From assembly GCF_001704415.2 (NCBI RefSeq), contig NW_017189851.1, positions 372,001 to 436,000 of the forward strand: 64,000 nt of DNA, read 5' to 3'. A program made the translations under genes and the position numbers. Under the pieces are notes generated by a model. It was given only the letters and a program-made list of their open reading frames with translations, was not told where the DNA came from and searched no databases. The DNA is from Capra hircus (lineage: Eukaryota; Chordata; Mammalia; Artiodactyla; Bovidae). Below are positions 1 to 10,799 of this stretch, one piece after another. The first letter of the stretch is position 1. The number at the start of each line of letters is the position of its first letter.

Positions 1-215
1 TCCAGGGCCGAGCTGCTTGGCTCCCCCGCTCCCAGGCGGGTGGGTGGCTGGGCCAGCCTGCCCCTCCTGAGGGCTCAGCAGGCCACGTGGGGCAGAGTGC
101 CCAGGGAGCCAGGCGCGCGTGGAATGTGGGGGGGTTGCCGCCGGGCCGTGGGAGTCAGCGGCGCCCCTGGCCGCCCCGGCCCTGTTCCAGCGGTGTTTTC
201 CTTTCATTAACGCAG
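1..215 (+). other. CDC45: CDC45 intron (3' part)
   Basis: Non-coding sequence upstream of the last coding exon. It ends in a pyrimidine-rich stretch and a CAG acceptor at 213-215. I see no other feature in it. Confidence 0.8.
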
Positions 216-281
216 TGATTGAGCTGAAGGCCGAGGACCGCAGCAAGTTCCTGGACGCACTCGTGACCCTGCTCTCCTAGG
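216..281 (+). CDS. CDC45: CDC45 last coding exon (partial gene)
   Basis: CDC45 is the replication-initiation factor that joins MCM2-7 and GINS to form the CMG helicase in the nucleus. The exon begins after the CAG acceptor at 213-215 with the last two bases of a Val codon. It then encodes I-E-L-K-A-E-D-R-S-K-F-L-D-A-L-V-T-L-L-S and the stop TAG at 278-280. This matches the conserved C-terminus of mammalian CDC45, which ends in FLDAL..LLS. A consensus donor (G|GTGAGT, GT at 282-283) follows one base after the stop, so the 3'UTR is spliced. The rest of the gene lies left of the window. The identification rests on this 21-residue tail plus synteny with CLDN5 and SEPTIN5. Confidence 0.92.
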
Positions 282-1276
282 GTGAGTCGGGCAGGCTGTT
301 CTGGAGCTTTGCCACAGAGCCCAGCCTCTCGCGCTCGAGGCCGGGCAGGGCCCTGTGGAGACGGGCACAGCGCCTTGCCCGGGCCCGCCTGCCCAAACTA
401 GCAGGGCCGTGCTGAGGGGCTGAGCTCATTAGGCTCCTGGGGTCCCTTCGGGGGAGCTGGCGTCTGCCCTGCTCCAGCCACCGGGTTGGTCAGGCCCTGG
501 GCTGGGACCCGCAGGGCGTCTGTCACCTGGGGCCCTTGGGAGATGGGCGGGGTCCTGCTCTGTCCAGTGAGCCCTTCAGCCCAGGCCCCCCGCAGCAGAG
601 GCCTGGCCCGGGCCCGCCCTGAGCCCTGGCTGGGACACAGGCCCTATCCTGGCTTTGATGTGGGTATGGGGGTCCCTCCTGCCGGCCCGAAGTCTCCAGC
701 CCCTGGTTCTCTGCTGACCTCGGCCTGGGAGCTCCAGTGGCTCTGCTGAGAACAGTCGGGGGCCTCCGGGACCCCAGCCCCTCTCGGGGGGAGCACGGGA
801 CTTGGGGTCAGATTTGGGTCTCCTGTGCAGTCTGTGGGGGACCCTCACCAGGCTGCCCCCCGTGTCCTCATCTGAGACAGGGTTAACACCCCTTGGGCCT
901 GGAGGGCGGGGCCTCAGCAAGGGCCCGTGGGGGCTTGCGTCAAAGGTTCCAAGTGGGGGTCTCTGCAGCGGGGCGGGCATTGGGGACAGACCCCTCCCTG
1001 CAGCCAGCCCAGTGATGACATCATGTCCTGTGTGAGCCGCATGGAGCCTGGGTGGGCCAGCCTGGGAGAGCGGGGGGCAGCCCTGGGCGGCATCCGCAGG
1101 GGAGGAGGTGCTGGGCCAGGTGGCCTCCGGTCTCAGGCAGGCGGGCGGCAGGGACCCCCGGCCGTGAGTGCCGGGCCGCTCCGAAGCAGCCAGTCGGCCG
1201 GAGGGCCTGGTCGCCGCCTGATCTGGGGAGGCGTTAGAGCTGTTTACGTTTACCGTTCCTTTTCTGTCTTTTCCAG
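282..1276 (+). other. CDC45: CDC45 terminal intron (in the 3'UTR)
   Basis: It is bounded by a GTGAGT donor at 282-287 and a pyrimidine-rich acceptor ending CAG at 1274-1276. The sequence is GC-rich with no recognisable repeat. Open frames here have no exon-like context. Confidence 0.7.
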
Positions 1277-1405
1277 AGTTTGATCTCTTCAGAAGGAACC
1301 GCCTCCTACTTATTCATGGATTTTATTTAGGTTGTAACTTATGGACGTGGTTTTAGATGCAGGGACAGTGGTTTTTAACGGAATAAAATGGCGCCTTGAT
1401 CTTGG
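1277..1405 (+). other. CDC45: CDC45 non-coding terminal exon (3'UTR) with poly(A) signal
   Basis: A strong acceptor (TTTCTGTCTTTTCCAG) ends at 1276. The following stretch is AT-richer than its surroundings and contains AATAAA at 1382-1387. Together with the donor right after the stop codon, this supports a separate 3'UTR exon. The cleavage position, about 1400-1410, is estimated from the usual spacing and is not visible directly. Confidence 0.7.
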
Positions 1406-3565
1406 GTCTGGTCACAGGGCCAGCACCTGGTGTTCCCTGAGCCTTCTGTGTCCAGAGGCGCCTTGGGCCTGCGTCCCGGGCACCCTGCCGCCCAGCAGGA
1501 AGTCCACGTGGGGGTGACCTCGGGGCTCCCTGGACAGCCGTGGGTGGAGCCCCAGCCCCCAGCGCCCCCGCTGACCACCATGGTGCCAACAGGACCACCT
1601 GCTCCAGCCTCCGGCCGCTTCCTCTGTCCACTGGCCTCAGACCCACGCTCTTGACCGCGCACCCATCCAGGCCCACCCTCCACTCACCCCAGCGCCTGTC
1701 TGCCCAGGCGCCCCCGCTTTGCGGCACCCCGGGCGGGGACTGAGCACGACGCCCAGTTCAGGAAGGGGGGCCAAGGGCTCTCGCGGTCAGCGTCAGCCGC
1801 GGCCTGTTACAGGAGCTCCAAGCTGGGCGGGCCTGCAGGTCTGGAGCCGTGGGACGGGCTGTCCCGGAGCACCCGCGCGGGCTGAGGGTGGCCTGTTGGC
1901 TGGGAGACCGTCCTTCACACGCGTGGCTGACACTCCGGCCTCTGCCTGGAGTTGAGTGCCCAGGGAGCAGGCAGGCTGGAGGAAGCACAGTGGCTTGGGC
2001 AGCCGTTAGGTTGGTGGGAGCAGCCCAGAAATCAGGTCCAGAAGTTGAACGTGTGGAGGAGCCAGGTCTCCAGGGGGGCTGGGGGAGGGGGTGGGCAGTG
2101 CAGTAGCTGCCCTGGGCCACGGCTCCTCGAGTGGAGTCTGCCCCTGCCCGGGAGGGTCGGAAATCTGCCCTGATTGGGGTGGGGGTGGCAGCCTGGCCCT
2201 GGGCCCCCACGCTCCCCACCCTGGCCGTGTGCAGGAACCAGGGCTGGGCAGCGACCACTCAGGGTCCTGGCGGGGACCTGGGCCTGCAGTCAGCTCGGCA
2301 GTGTCCACGTGCTGTGCCTGGCGCTGGTGGGGCCCTGTGGCCAGGGCAGACGGGCTGAGCCCAGGACCACACACGCCCCGTCCTGGGGGCTGCTCCGGGT
2401 CAGGCTCAGGTGGCGATGCTACCAAGGCTGCTAAGGGCCTCTGCCCAGGGGCCTGGCCCCTCTGTGGTCATCCTGCTGGGGGAAGCTTGCGCCCCTAGAC
2501 GGTTCAGCCTCCCCGGAAGTCCTGGGACTCGGGGCCAAGTTCACAGCAGCTGCCCTGAGCCACGTCCTCAGGTTCTGCCCCTCCCCATGGGCAGCCTGGC
2601 CAGGCCTGGGAGACTCCTTGCCTCGGGAGCCCAGGAGCCTAATGATCTCAGCCCCCTCAGCACCCAGGCCTCCTGGACATGAACTGGGGCAGGTGCCACG
2701 CCCTCCCCACTGGCGGGTCTGGAGCTCCTCCAGCAGCCAGGATCCCATCCACTGTCCTGCCCCGGCCTTTGGCAGGTGGGGAAGATGCATTAATTCAGAG
2801 TGCTTAGAAGAGGGCTGGGAGCACTGAGTTCTTGGTGGCTGTCACAGGTGTGACCCACTCTGCCCTTGTGGGGTGCCCAGCCAAGGCCTGATTAGGGCCA
2901 GCACCGGCTCCTGGGGGCCCCAGCCCTGGGAGGAAGGTCTCCGGGCACCCCCAGCAGGGGCTGGCACGGACATGCTGGCGGCTGCCCGGGTGTGGGCCGG
3001 CTGCCAGGACACCAGGGTGGGCGCAGGCCTATGCAGGGAGCCAGGGTGGGGGGCTGGAGTTCAGTCTGGGCAGCCAGCCGCCAGAGCCTCCTCCCCGTGG
3101 CATCGTGGTTGTCGACCTGCAGCCCCCTCTCCAGAGCCCGTCTCCCCACTGCACGTTGGCAGCAGGGACCTTGGTGGTACTGTGCAGATGCCTGCCCGTG
3201 GGAGCGATCCAGGGATGGCTGAGCCCTGGGAAGGCAGGTGGGAAGCACCTGCCCGGTGGTGCCTGGCTCCCAGTCCCCTCGGCAGAGCCCACAGCCCTGG
3301 CACTCCCTGCATCCCAGGAACAACCCCCCGCTCCACGCCGGCTGGGTCCACCTGCAGCGCCTGCTGGGGTCTGCCTCAGCCCCTGCACCCACGCCTCCCC
3401 CGGCTATTCCCACCCAGTGGGAAGGCAACCAGATGGCAGGGGACCTGAGAAGCGGCCATGGGGTCTCCCAGTTCCCAAAGGGCCAGGCTTGCTTATTGGG
3501 AAGAGATCAGGTGGGTGGGCGGATGGAAGGGGGCTGCTGGGCACAGGAAGTGACACAGGAGAGGA
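1406..3565. other. Tail-to-tail spacer between CDC45 and CLDN5
   Basis: GC-rich, mostly unique sequence between two convergent 3' ends. I recognise no repeat family, RNA gene or splice-supported exon. The open frames here are composition-driven. Confidence 0.6.
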
Positions 3566-3569
3566 CACA

Positions 3570-4078
3570 GGTGGGAGGGTATCCAAACCGTTTACTAGGA
3601 CTCGCTCCCCTACAGGCTGCGGAGGTGGGCAGGGCCCCGGCCCCACACGCAGGGTCTGGGGTCTGTAAGCGTCGCCTGGCAAAGTCCGGGGGGTGAGACG
3701 GAGGTCCAGCCCATGGGTGTAAACGTCCCTCTGGCAGTCCAGGCTGGGGCCCCTGGGCTCACTCTGTCCCTCTGAAGTGTGGAGCCCCTGGGGAGGGAGC
3801 GGGCATCTCCAGTCCAGCACCCACACAGCCGAAGGAACGCGCGCCCTGCCCACGTGGTGGGGCCAGCACCGCGCGGGAAAGTCACTGCGCGAGTCCTCCC
3901 GGGCGCGCATCGCCGTTGCGGGGCAGGGCGCAGCCCAGGCCGGCCAGGCGGCGGGGGAGGGCGAGCCGCTGACCAGAGTCCAGTGTGGGCGCGGAGCCCC
4001 GAGTTCCGCGGAGCCGGCGCGCGGCACACCCCAGCGGAGGCCGATCCCCCGGCCGGTCCTCCCTCTCGCGGCCCCGCC
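3570..4078 (-). other. CLDN5: CLDN5 3'UTR with AGTAAA poly(A) signal
   Basis: Downstream of the CLDN5 stop on the - strand there is no AATAAA. A common variant, AGTAAA, lies at 3591-3596 (+ strand TTTACT) and is followed on the - strand by GT-rich sequence. The 3'UTR would be about 0.5 kb. The exact end is inferred. Confidence 0.5.
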
Positions 4079-4735
4079 TCAGACGTAGTTCTTCTTGTCG
4101 TAGTCGCCGGTGGCCGTCGGCCGCCGCGACGCCGAGTACTTCACCGGGAAGCTGAAATCGGGGCGGCCGGTGCAGACCCAGGCGCCGCAGCACACGAGGC
4201 CGCCGCCGCACATGAGCAGCGCCGAGGCGGCCCAGCCGATGTAGAGCGCGGCGCCCAGCTCGTACTTCTGAGACATGGGCACGGTCGGGTCGTAGAACTC
4301 GCGGACCACGATGTTGGCGAACCAGCAGAGCGGCACCAGCGCCAGCAGCCCGCAGAGCGCGTAGAGCGCGCCGCCCGTGAGGGCCACGCGCGCCTTGGCC
4401 GGGCCGGGGGCCACGCAGGTGGTGCACTGGGCGCCCGCCAGGGTCACGAAGAGCGCGACGAGCGCCAGCAGCACGGCGCCCACGGTGAGCGCGCGCGCCG
4501 CCTGCACCTCGGGGCTCAGCGCCAGCACCGAGTCGTACACTTTACACTGCATGTGGCCGGTGCTCTGCACCACGCACGACATCCACAGCCCCTTCCAGGT
4601 GGTCTGCGCCGTCACGATGTTGTGGTCCAGGAAGGCCGTCACCTGCCACATGGGGAGCCCGCACGCCAGGATGAGGCCCACCCAGCCCACCAGGCACAGC
4701 ACCAAGCCGAGAATCTCCAGCGCCGCCGACCCCAT
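4079..4735 (-). CDS. CLDN5: Claudin-5 (CLDN5), complete single-exon gene
   Basis: Claudin-5 is the main claudin of endothelial tight junctions, including the blood-brain barrier. It is a four-pass plasma-membrane protein that seals the paracellular cleft. The frame gives 218 residues, the known length, starting MGSAALEIL and ending DYDKKNYV. Visible features are membrane segments near 8-28, 82-102, 119-140 and 161-182, the first-loop claudin signature W30...G49-L50-W51..C54.........C64, and R81 at the second membrane segment. The C-terminal YV is the PDZ ligand for ZO proteins. The start at 4735 was chosen by family length and a good context (G at -3, G at +4), although the frame stays open upstream. 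It is intronless, as in other mammals, and convergent with CDC45. No damaging change is seen. Confidence 0.98.
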
Positions 4736-4839
4736 GGCTGGAGAAGAGACGCGCGCCCGACGGCCCGCGGCCTCGGGGCGCGAGCGGCTCACTCCCTCGA
4801 TCTCCAGGCCTCGCGGCCCCGCAGTGCAGCCTCGGGTCT

Positions 4840-4960
4840 GCGGGCGCGTCTCGAGGGGGCTTCCCTTTTGAAGGTTCGGGGGCGGACTCTGCCCCACCCC
4901 GGCCCTGCCCCCTGCCCCGGGCAGCCAATCCGCGCGCGGCCATCTGTCCGCAGCCAATCG
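4840..4960 (-). promoter_or_regulatory. CLDN5: Putative CLDN5 promoter
   Basis: Two CCAAT motifs (+ strand, so ATTGG relative to the gene) lie at 4925-4929 and 4954-4958. A weak TATA-like stretch (TTCAAAAGG on the - strand) lies near 4864-4874. This would put transcription start near 4840, about 100 nt before the ATG. The region lies in the CpG-rich block covering CLDN5. The start site itself is inferred. Confidence 0.45.
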
Positions 4961-5004
4961 CTGGCACCGCCGGCAGCCGGAGTAAGAGAAACAACTGCGC
5001 CCTG

Positions 5005-5030
5005 GGTAGCGGGGTAGCGGGGTAGCGGGC
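5005..5030. repeat. Short tandem repeat upstream of CLDN5
   Basis: Three copies of an 8-bp GC-rich unit (GGGGTAGC type) lie upstream of the putative CLDN5 promoter. Confidence 0.6.
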
Positions 5031-5219
5031 TGCGGGGGCGGGAGGAACCGCTCGGAGCCCCGGCGCGGCCCCAGACCCCGGCCCGCCGCTGTCCTGGTCT
5101 CGGCCGAGCGCATTCGGGGATGGCCGCGCACGCTCCGCGCCCCACCTCCCTGCGCGCCCCACCTCGCCGTTTCAGGAACTGCACGACCCCGAATCTGCAC
5201 TGACTTCCCCCAACACATT

Positions 5220-8200
5220 CCGAAACGAGCCGGTCAGTCTCTATCTCCCGGGCCAGCTCCGGTTCCCCTGGCCCCGATCGGCCGGCGACCCCGCCATCAC
5301 CACTGCGCCAGGACCTGGGTTGGGGGCTTCCTCGGCCCTGCTCCTGAGTTAGCCAAGCATGGCGCAACTTGATCCTCCAGGAAGCTCGCCCTGGAGTCCA
5401 AACCCAACCCAGGCCCCTTCTCCACACCCCGACCGCGATGGCCCTCCAAGGGTCGACTCTGTCTCCCCCACAGGCCGAGAAGCCAGGAGGGTCTGCGTGG
5501 GTCAGGGTTCCAGCTTTGTCCAAGTTCCTGCCCAATGGTACCGGTCGCTGGAGCCTGAGGCTCCCACGCTAGACAACGGGACCTTCCCACGGCCCCGGAG
5601 ACCCTCAACTCTGTCCCTGGCGAGGGCTTCCTCTTCAGAGGAGCCGCCCATCCCCTCCTCTGAGGCTTGGCTCAGGAGGGCCGGGGGGGGGGGGGTGCTC
5701 CACAGTGACCCGCGCACAGGTGGTCCTCCAGGAGCCGCCCTGGCGCAGGGCTCAGCTGCCCACCCCCGGCTCAGCCTCAGACCAGGCTCTGGGGAACAGC
5801 TGGGGCGGGGCTCTGCCCTTCCCCTCGCACCAGCGGCCCTGGCACCCCGGCCCCTAGGCCCCCTCCGGAAGCCAACATGGCGCTTCCTGACCGGGAGGAA
5901 GAGCCCCCATCCTCGCTAGAGGCGGGAGACGAGGGATTTCCGGGCATTCTTCTGCACAATGGCCCAGCCGGCTCTCCAAAGGCCCGCTGGGATGCACACT
6001 GGGCCCCCTGAGGCTCAGGTCGGACCCGGGTCCCTTTCTGGCAGCCCCCCTCCATCTGCCCCCCTGTCTGGAGCAAAGTCCACCCTGGAGTGGGGCTGCT
6101 CGCACCCAACTTGTTCCCCAGGCCTGGTCCTTGACTGTTGGCTCCTCTTCCTCAGGTGACTGAGGACACCTGTGGTCCCGCACGGGGAGGCGCCGGAGGC
6201 AAGTCTGCTGGGCCCTGTGGGACTGCGGGGACAAGGTTACCCCTTCCTTCACCCCAGCCCCCTCCCCCTGCAGGGATGGAGCCCCAAGGACCACTGCCTC
6301 CCAGACACCTCATTCCCTTCTTCCCTCCTGCTGCAGACCCTCCTAGACGTCCCCTCTCCGTGTCCATTCCAGGGGGCCCAGCCCTACCATCCACCCACAC
6401 TTCTGGTCTTGCTTCCCCACAGCCCGAATCCAGGGACCTTGCTGAGTACCCCCACCACCACGCTCCACCCTGCCGTCCCCCAGGGGCCACTGCTGTGACC
6501 CCTCAGGTCACCTAGGCCCCCCTCCGGGGTCAGGCTTTGCCTAGAATCCGCTGCAGCTCGCCCTGCCTGCAGACAGAGCGCCAACTCCAGGAGCGGCCAG
6601 GGGACATGAGCCAGCTGCACCCACCACCTGCCCCCTCTCGGCCCGCAGACCGGCCCCGTCTACACCCACAGCCTCTTCTGCCTGCACTGTGATGCTCCTA
6701 CTAAGGACACGCACCTACCAAGCTGTGTTGCTAAGGGACTTCCTCCCAGACGCCTCTCTGCCCCCAAGCTGCAGCTGCCTGTCTGCGGGCTGGCTGACCC
6801 CAGCACGGGGGCCATCCACTTGGGTGGGGCCACCTGCCACCCCCTACGCCCCAGCACCTCGGGGCTGCGGCCATCACAGGGCTCTCCCCTTTGCCCGCCC
6901 TTTCGCCTTCCTCTGGCACTCTGGGCCCATCCGGTCTGGTGCCCCGGGGAGCCCCAGGGAGGCTGCATCTCCTTGGGAACAGTGTCCCGGGGACTGGAGG
7001 AAGGCCCTCTGTGCCCACCTCGCATGCCCTGATTTCCACCCTAACACCGCTGTTGGTCGTGGGGCCGGCCGTGGTTGAATCAGAGCTGTCACAGAGAGGC
7101 CCAGCCCGGCCCACAGGGGCGCGAGGACCTGCAGCCCCTCCCTTCCACTTTCTCGAGTCTCCTGAACACCTCCTGCGCACGAGCACCGTCCCCAGAACAC
7201 CTGCCCTCCACCAGGGGCTGGCCTTTCAGGCGTGCCCTCGGCTGGGACGGTGACACCAAGTGATGAAGGATGTGATGCTTCAGCCCAAACCCAGGACGAA
7301 GCCCCGCACAGGAGCCCAGAGGCAGGAAAGGGCAGGAGGGGGCCGGCGGCCTCGGGATGATGGACGTGGCGGGCCCAGGCCTGCAGGCCAAGGTTCGAGG
7401 GGCACCAGGCTGGGCGGGCTTTGGAGCCCTGATTTCTGGCGAGGGGGCTCCCAAGCCAGCCCGCCAGCCAAGGCCACCTGTGCCTCTGCCGCTATTGTTC
7501 CGCCTTCCCAGGGGAAGCGCGGCGGGCCTGAGTCGGCAGAAGTCAGGGTATCTCGAGCAGCTGCCTGCTGACCCTGCACCGGGTCAACCCGGTGACCTTC
7601 CAGGGGCGATCTAAATTTAGGCTCCAGATTTCAGAGGACTGGGCTGTGGGAAGCCCTAAGTTAAGGGATTTTATTTTGGGAGCGGGGGCGGGGAGTGAGA
7701 AATAACACCCCTCTGTCTTCTGGCTTTGAAACAGTTAAGGACGTTTTCCTCGGGGCACTGAGCTCTGCTGGGCCCTTTCCTGGCACAGCTGGTGCTCCTG
7801 AGGCAGCTCCCCAGCAGTGCCAGGACTGCCCTGGGCCCACGGCGCCTCGTGTGGGGGGTGAGGGGGCCGCTGTGCCCATCCCAGGGTGCCGTGACAAACA
7901 GCTGGCGAGTCCACAGTTCAGACGAGGGATCGGGGCTCTCCCTGCCCCGTCCTGCCACTGATGAGAGGGAAGCCCCCCACGGTGGACGCCGCAAGGCTGG
8001 AGGGAGGCAGCCACCGAGCCGGACCCTCTGCGGCCCTTCCTGAGCCCTCCGGGTCCCTGAGACGGCCTCCCGGCTCCTGCGCCCCTCGCGGCTCACCCAC
8101 GTCGCTCCCGTCAGAGCGGGCACCGCCAGCCGGCAGGCTGGCAGAACAGGAGGGCACTGCGGCTCCGCCTTCCCCAGCAGGGAGGGGAGCCCCCGGCGGC

Positions 8201-8640
8201 AAGGGGCCCTGTTGGAGCGTGCAGCCCCTGTGCCCGCGTGGTCGGCCCTGGACAGGGCTTCTCGGGGGCTCCGTGCGCTGGCGGCAGCGGCCTGCACCGC
8301 GTCCTGGCCTCGCTGCTCGCCCCAGCCCCCCCCCACCCCACCCCCCCCCCGTCCTCGGCGCGCCGCGTCCTGCAGCTGTCCTGTACTCTTTCCACTCAAG
8401 ATCAGCGGAGAGACTCGGGACCCTTTTCACCCGGCTCCGTGTTATAAACAGCCCTTCTCTGCTAGGTCCCCCGCTGCCCCAGGAGCCGGGAGGGAGCCTG
8501 AGGGAGCCCTCTGCCCGCCCTTGCCCGGAGCGGGGCTGTGAGCAGCGTCCCAGTCCTGTGAAGTGGGGGTGTGATGGGCCCACCAAGGGCTGTCGTGGGG
8601 CTTAGTGAACGGCACTTCCTGTCTCAGGGTGGACGCTGGA
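5220..8640. other. Upstream intergenic DNA of CLDN5
   Basis: GC-rich unique sequence with no recognised gene or repeat family. It contains a run of 13 G at 5683-5695 and C-rich stretches near 8328-8352. CLDN5 regulatory elements could lie here, but no single site stands out. Confidence 0.5.
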
Positions 8641-8649
8641 TTCACAGTA

Positions 8650-9200
8650 TATTGGTGACGACCATCTTGGTGGTTATGCAACCATCCCTCAAGACACTGA
8701 TCAGAAATAACAATTATTCTATTGTAAATAATGCCGCGGGGAACGTCATTATTCACGAGCCTTGGTATTTCAGATAATTTCCTCAGGAAAATCTCCTCCA
8801 AGTGGCACTTCTGGCTGACACCCCAGAGGGCGTGTCCCCTACACCCCTGTCTGCGTAGAAACTGCCCCGAGTGGCACTAGCTCTAGGCAGTCACGGCTTT
8901 TAAGCCTGACCGACTGCACACGTTCAAAACGGCACCTTACCTTAATCTGCGTGTCTCTGCACAGTAAGGAAGTCACATTTTCCCCCCAGTTCACACTGCT
9001 CAGCTTTATTTCCTCTTTGGTGAAGAGCCTTGGTGGTTTCTCTTGTTATATGCGGCGTATGCTGTTTCGCTGTTTTTTACTTAACCTATTAATGATTTTT
9101 TTTCAAAATGTCACAGAAGTTTGAATTTTTGAGTGTTCAAGTCTGTTAAGGTTTTCCCTATGCACTTTTTGTCTTTAGCCATCAAAAACTCCGTGTATAT
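8650..9200 (-). repeat. Probable ancient L1-type LINE remnant
   Basis: AT-rich block resembling the reverse complement of the 3' part of old mammalian L1 elements, for example the stretch around 8700-8760 with 'gtaaataatgccgc'. It is heavily diverged and the family is uncertain. Confidence 0.35.
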
Positions 9201-9395
9201 CCAGAAAATACAAGTAAGTCATGATTCCTTACAATTTTCCCCTGTATCTCCTCACGTCAAGGAGGGCTTCTGATTCTGACCAAGATGCCCAGGACTAATT
9301 GGAGAGTTTTGCTCAGGAGCAAAAACGTTAGGGGGTGCAGATGGGAAAGAATACATTTAAAGCCAGGACCACAGGATTATTCCATTTGAACAAGA

Positions 9396-9520
9396 TTTTT
9401 TTTTAAGGGACTTCTGTTTTAGTTGCGGCGTGTGGAATCTCATTTCCCGACCGGGGGTCAAACCCGGGCCCCCTGCGCTGGGGGCCTGTAGTCTTAGCCG
9501 CTGGACCACCAGGGAGGTCT
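9396..9520 (-). repeat. CHR-type tRNA-Glu SINE
   Basis: Reverse-complement ruminant tRNA-derived SINE. The poly-T (poly-A tail) is at 9396, the B-box-like region near 9455-9475, and the head 'ctggaccaccagggaggtc' ends near 9519. Confidence 0.8.
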
Positions 9521-9524
9521 TAGT

Positions 9525-10700
9525 GGTCACCTTCGGAAGGCAATAACCTCCCAAGTTCCAATCCTGCCCTCGTCCCCACACTCTGGCTCTTCAGTGTTCA
9601 CCCGTCACCTGCTGCAGGCCCCCACGCTGCTGTTCCTCTGCTCTCGGCGCCAGCGCGTGTGCAGGGTCTACCCTAGAGGACGCCCCCAACTCCTGCCTCC
9701 TCAGGACCACGCCTGGCTTGCCAGGCCGAGAGCAAAGGGCAGGAAGGGGCTGTGAACGCAGGCCTGCGCCCCCGCAGCTCCCAGCAGCCCGTCCTCAGAT
9801 GCTATCGCAGCCTCTTGCTGGCATGCTCAGGCCCTCGGGAGCTGGCATCCAGACCAGCCCTGGTCCAAAGACGGGGTGAGTCAGAGCTGGATGGCCAGGC
9901 CCAGGCTGACCACACCAAGGACGCAGGGCGGTGCTCGCAGCCACAGCCCTTCCCGGGAGGCCGGTGTGGAGCATGTGAACTCACCCTCGGCTGCCCAGGT
10001 CGCCCCCTGCAGACACCCCCCTCCTCTCACGCTTTCACTGAACATGCACAAGCTGGGGCTGTCCCAGCGGGGCCTCCCTGCAGCAAATGGTGGCCAGCAG
10101 TGCCCACAACGCCCAGGATGCTGCCTCGGACGGCGCCTTCGGCTCTCGTTCCCCCCAGGCCGTGGCGGGATGCAGAAGGGCCGAGCACAGGGATCTGGCA
10201 GGCCGGAGGCTGCGGAGAAGAGCCGCCCCTCACACGCTTAGAGGAAAGGTGAAGGGGCCATCACGCGTCCGGGGGCAGGACAGACCCTGGGTGAGGGCAG
10301 AGGCGGGCTCTTCATTCCCAGAGGGGCCCCTGGGAATGAAGCTGGGAGGAGAGAAGCCGCCATTCCAGCAGGCATGTGGTCGCGCCTGGCTGAGGGACAG
10401 TGAAGTCTGGTCCTGCAGCTGGTTGGCCAGACTCGGCCGAGCCCAGAGCGCCCTCTTCCCAGGAGTTAGGCAGGGAGCCACTGGGACGGGATTCTCGGAC
10501 TTCAGCGCACGTGAGGATGAGCCAGCGTGGCAATCGTATACCCGCGTGTCCCTAGATCCCACCGCAAATCCCAGCACTTGTGGCCGGGGCCTGGCAGCTG
10601 GTCTGAGGGCCTGGACCCACAGACCACAAAGCAGTGACTAAGCCACGAGGCTGAAGGTGCCTGCGCCAGCTTCCCGGGACGGAGCCCAGAGAACCTGGGT
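9525..10700. other. Intergenic DNA
   Basis: GC-rich unique sequence. No gene, RNA gene or repeat family recognised. Confidence 0.4.
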
Positions 10701-10707
10701 AGAGCCG

Positions 10708-10790
10708 GGGCGCTGGGCTTCCCCCGCGGGGTGGGGTCCATCCCCGGTCAGGGAACGCAGGCCCCACCTGCTGCAGCGCACCGCAGGAAA
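10708..10790 (+). repeat. Fragment of tRNA-Glu SINE
   Basis: 'gggcttcccccgcggggtgg' followed by 'ccccggtcagggaacgcagg' fits a diverged and internally deleted CHR-type SINE head on the + strand. Confidence 0.5.
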
Positions 10791-10799
10791 GGAAAGGAC

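Noticed and set aside
3779..5017. 412-codon open frame on the + strand opposite CLDN5
   Set aside because: Antisense shadow of CLDN5 caused by its GC-rich codons.
9396..9520. tRNA gene
   Set aside because: The tRNA-like boxes here and at the other SINE copies belong to tRNA-Glu-derived SINEs with poly(A) tails and no cloverleaf.
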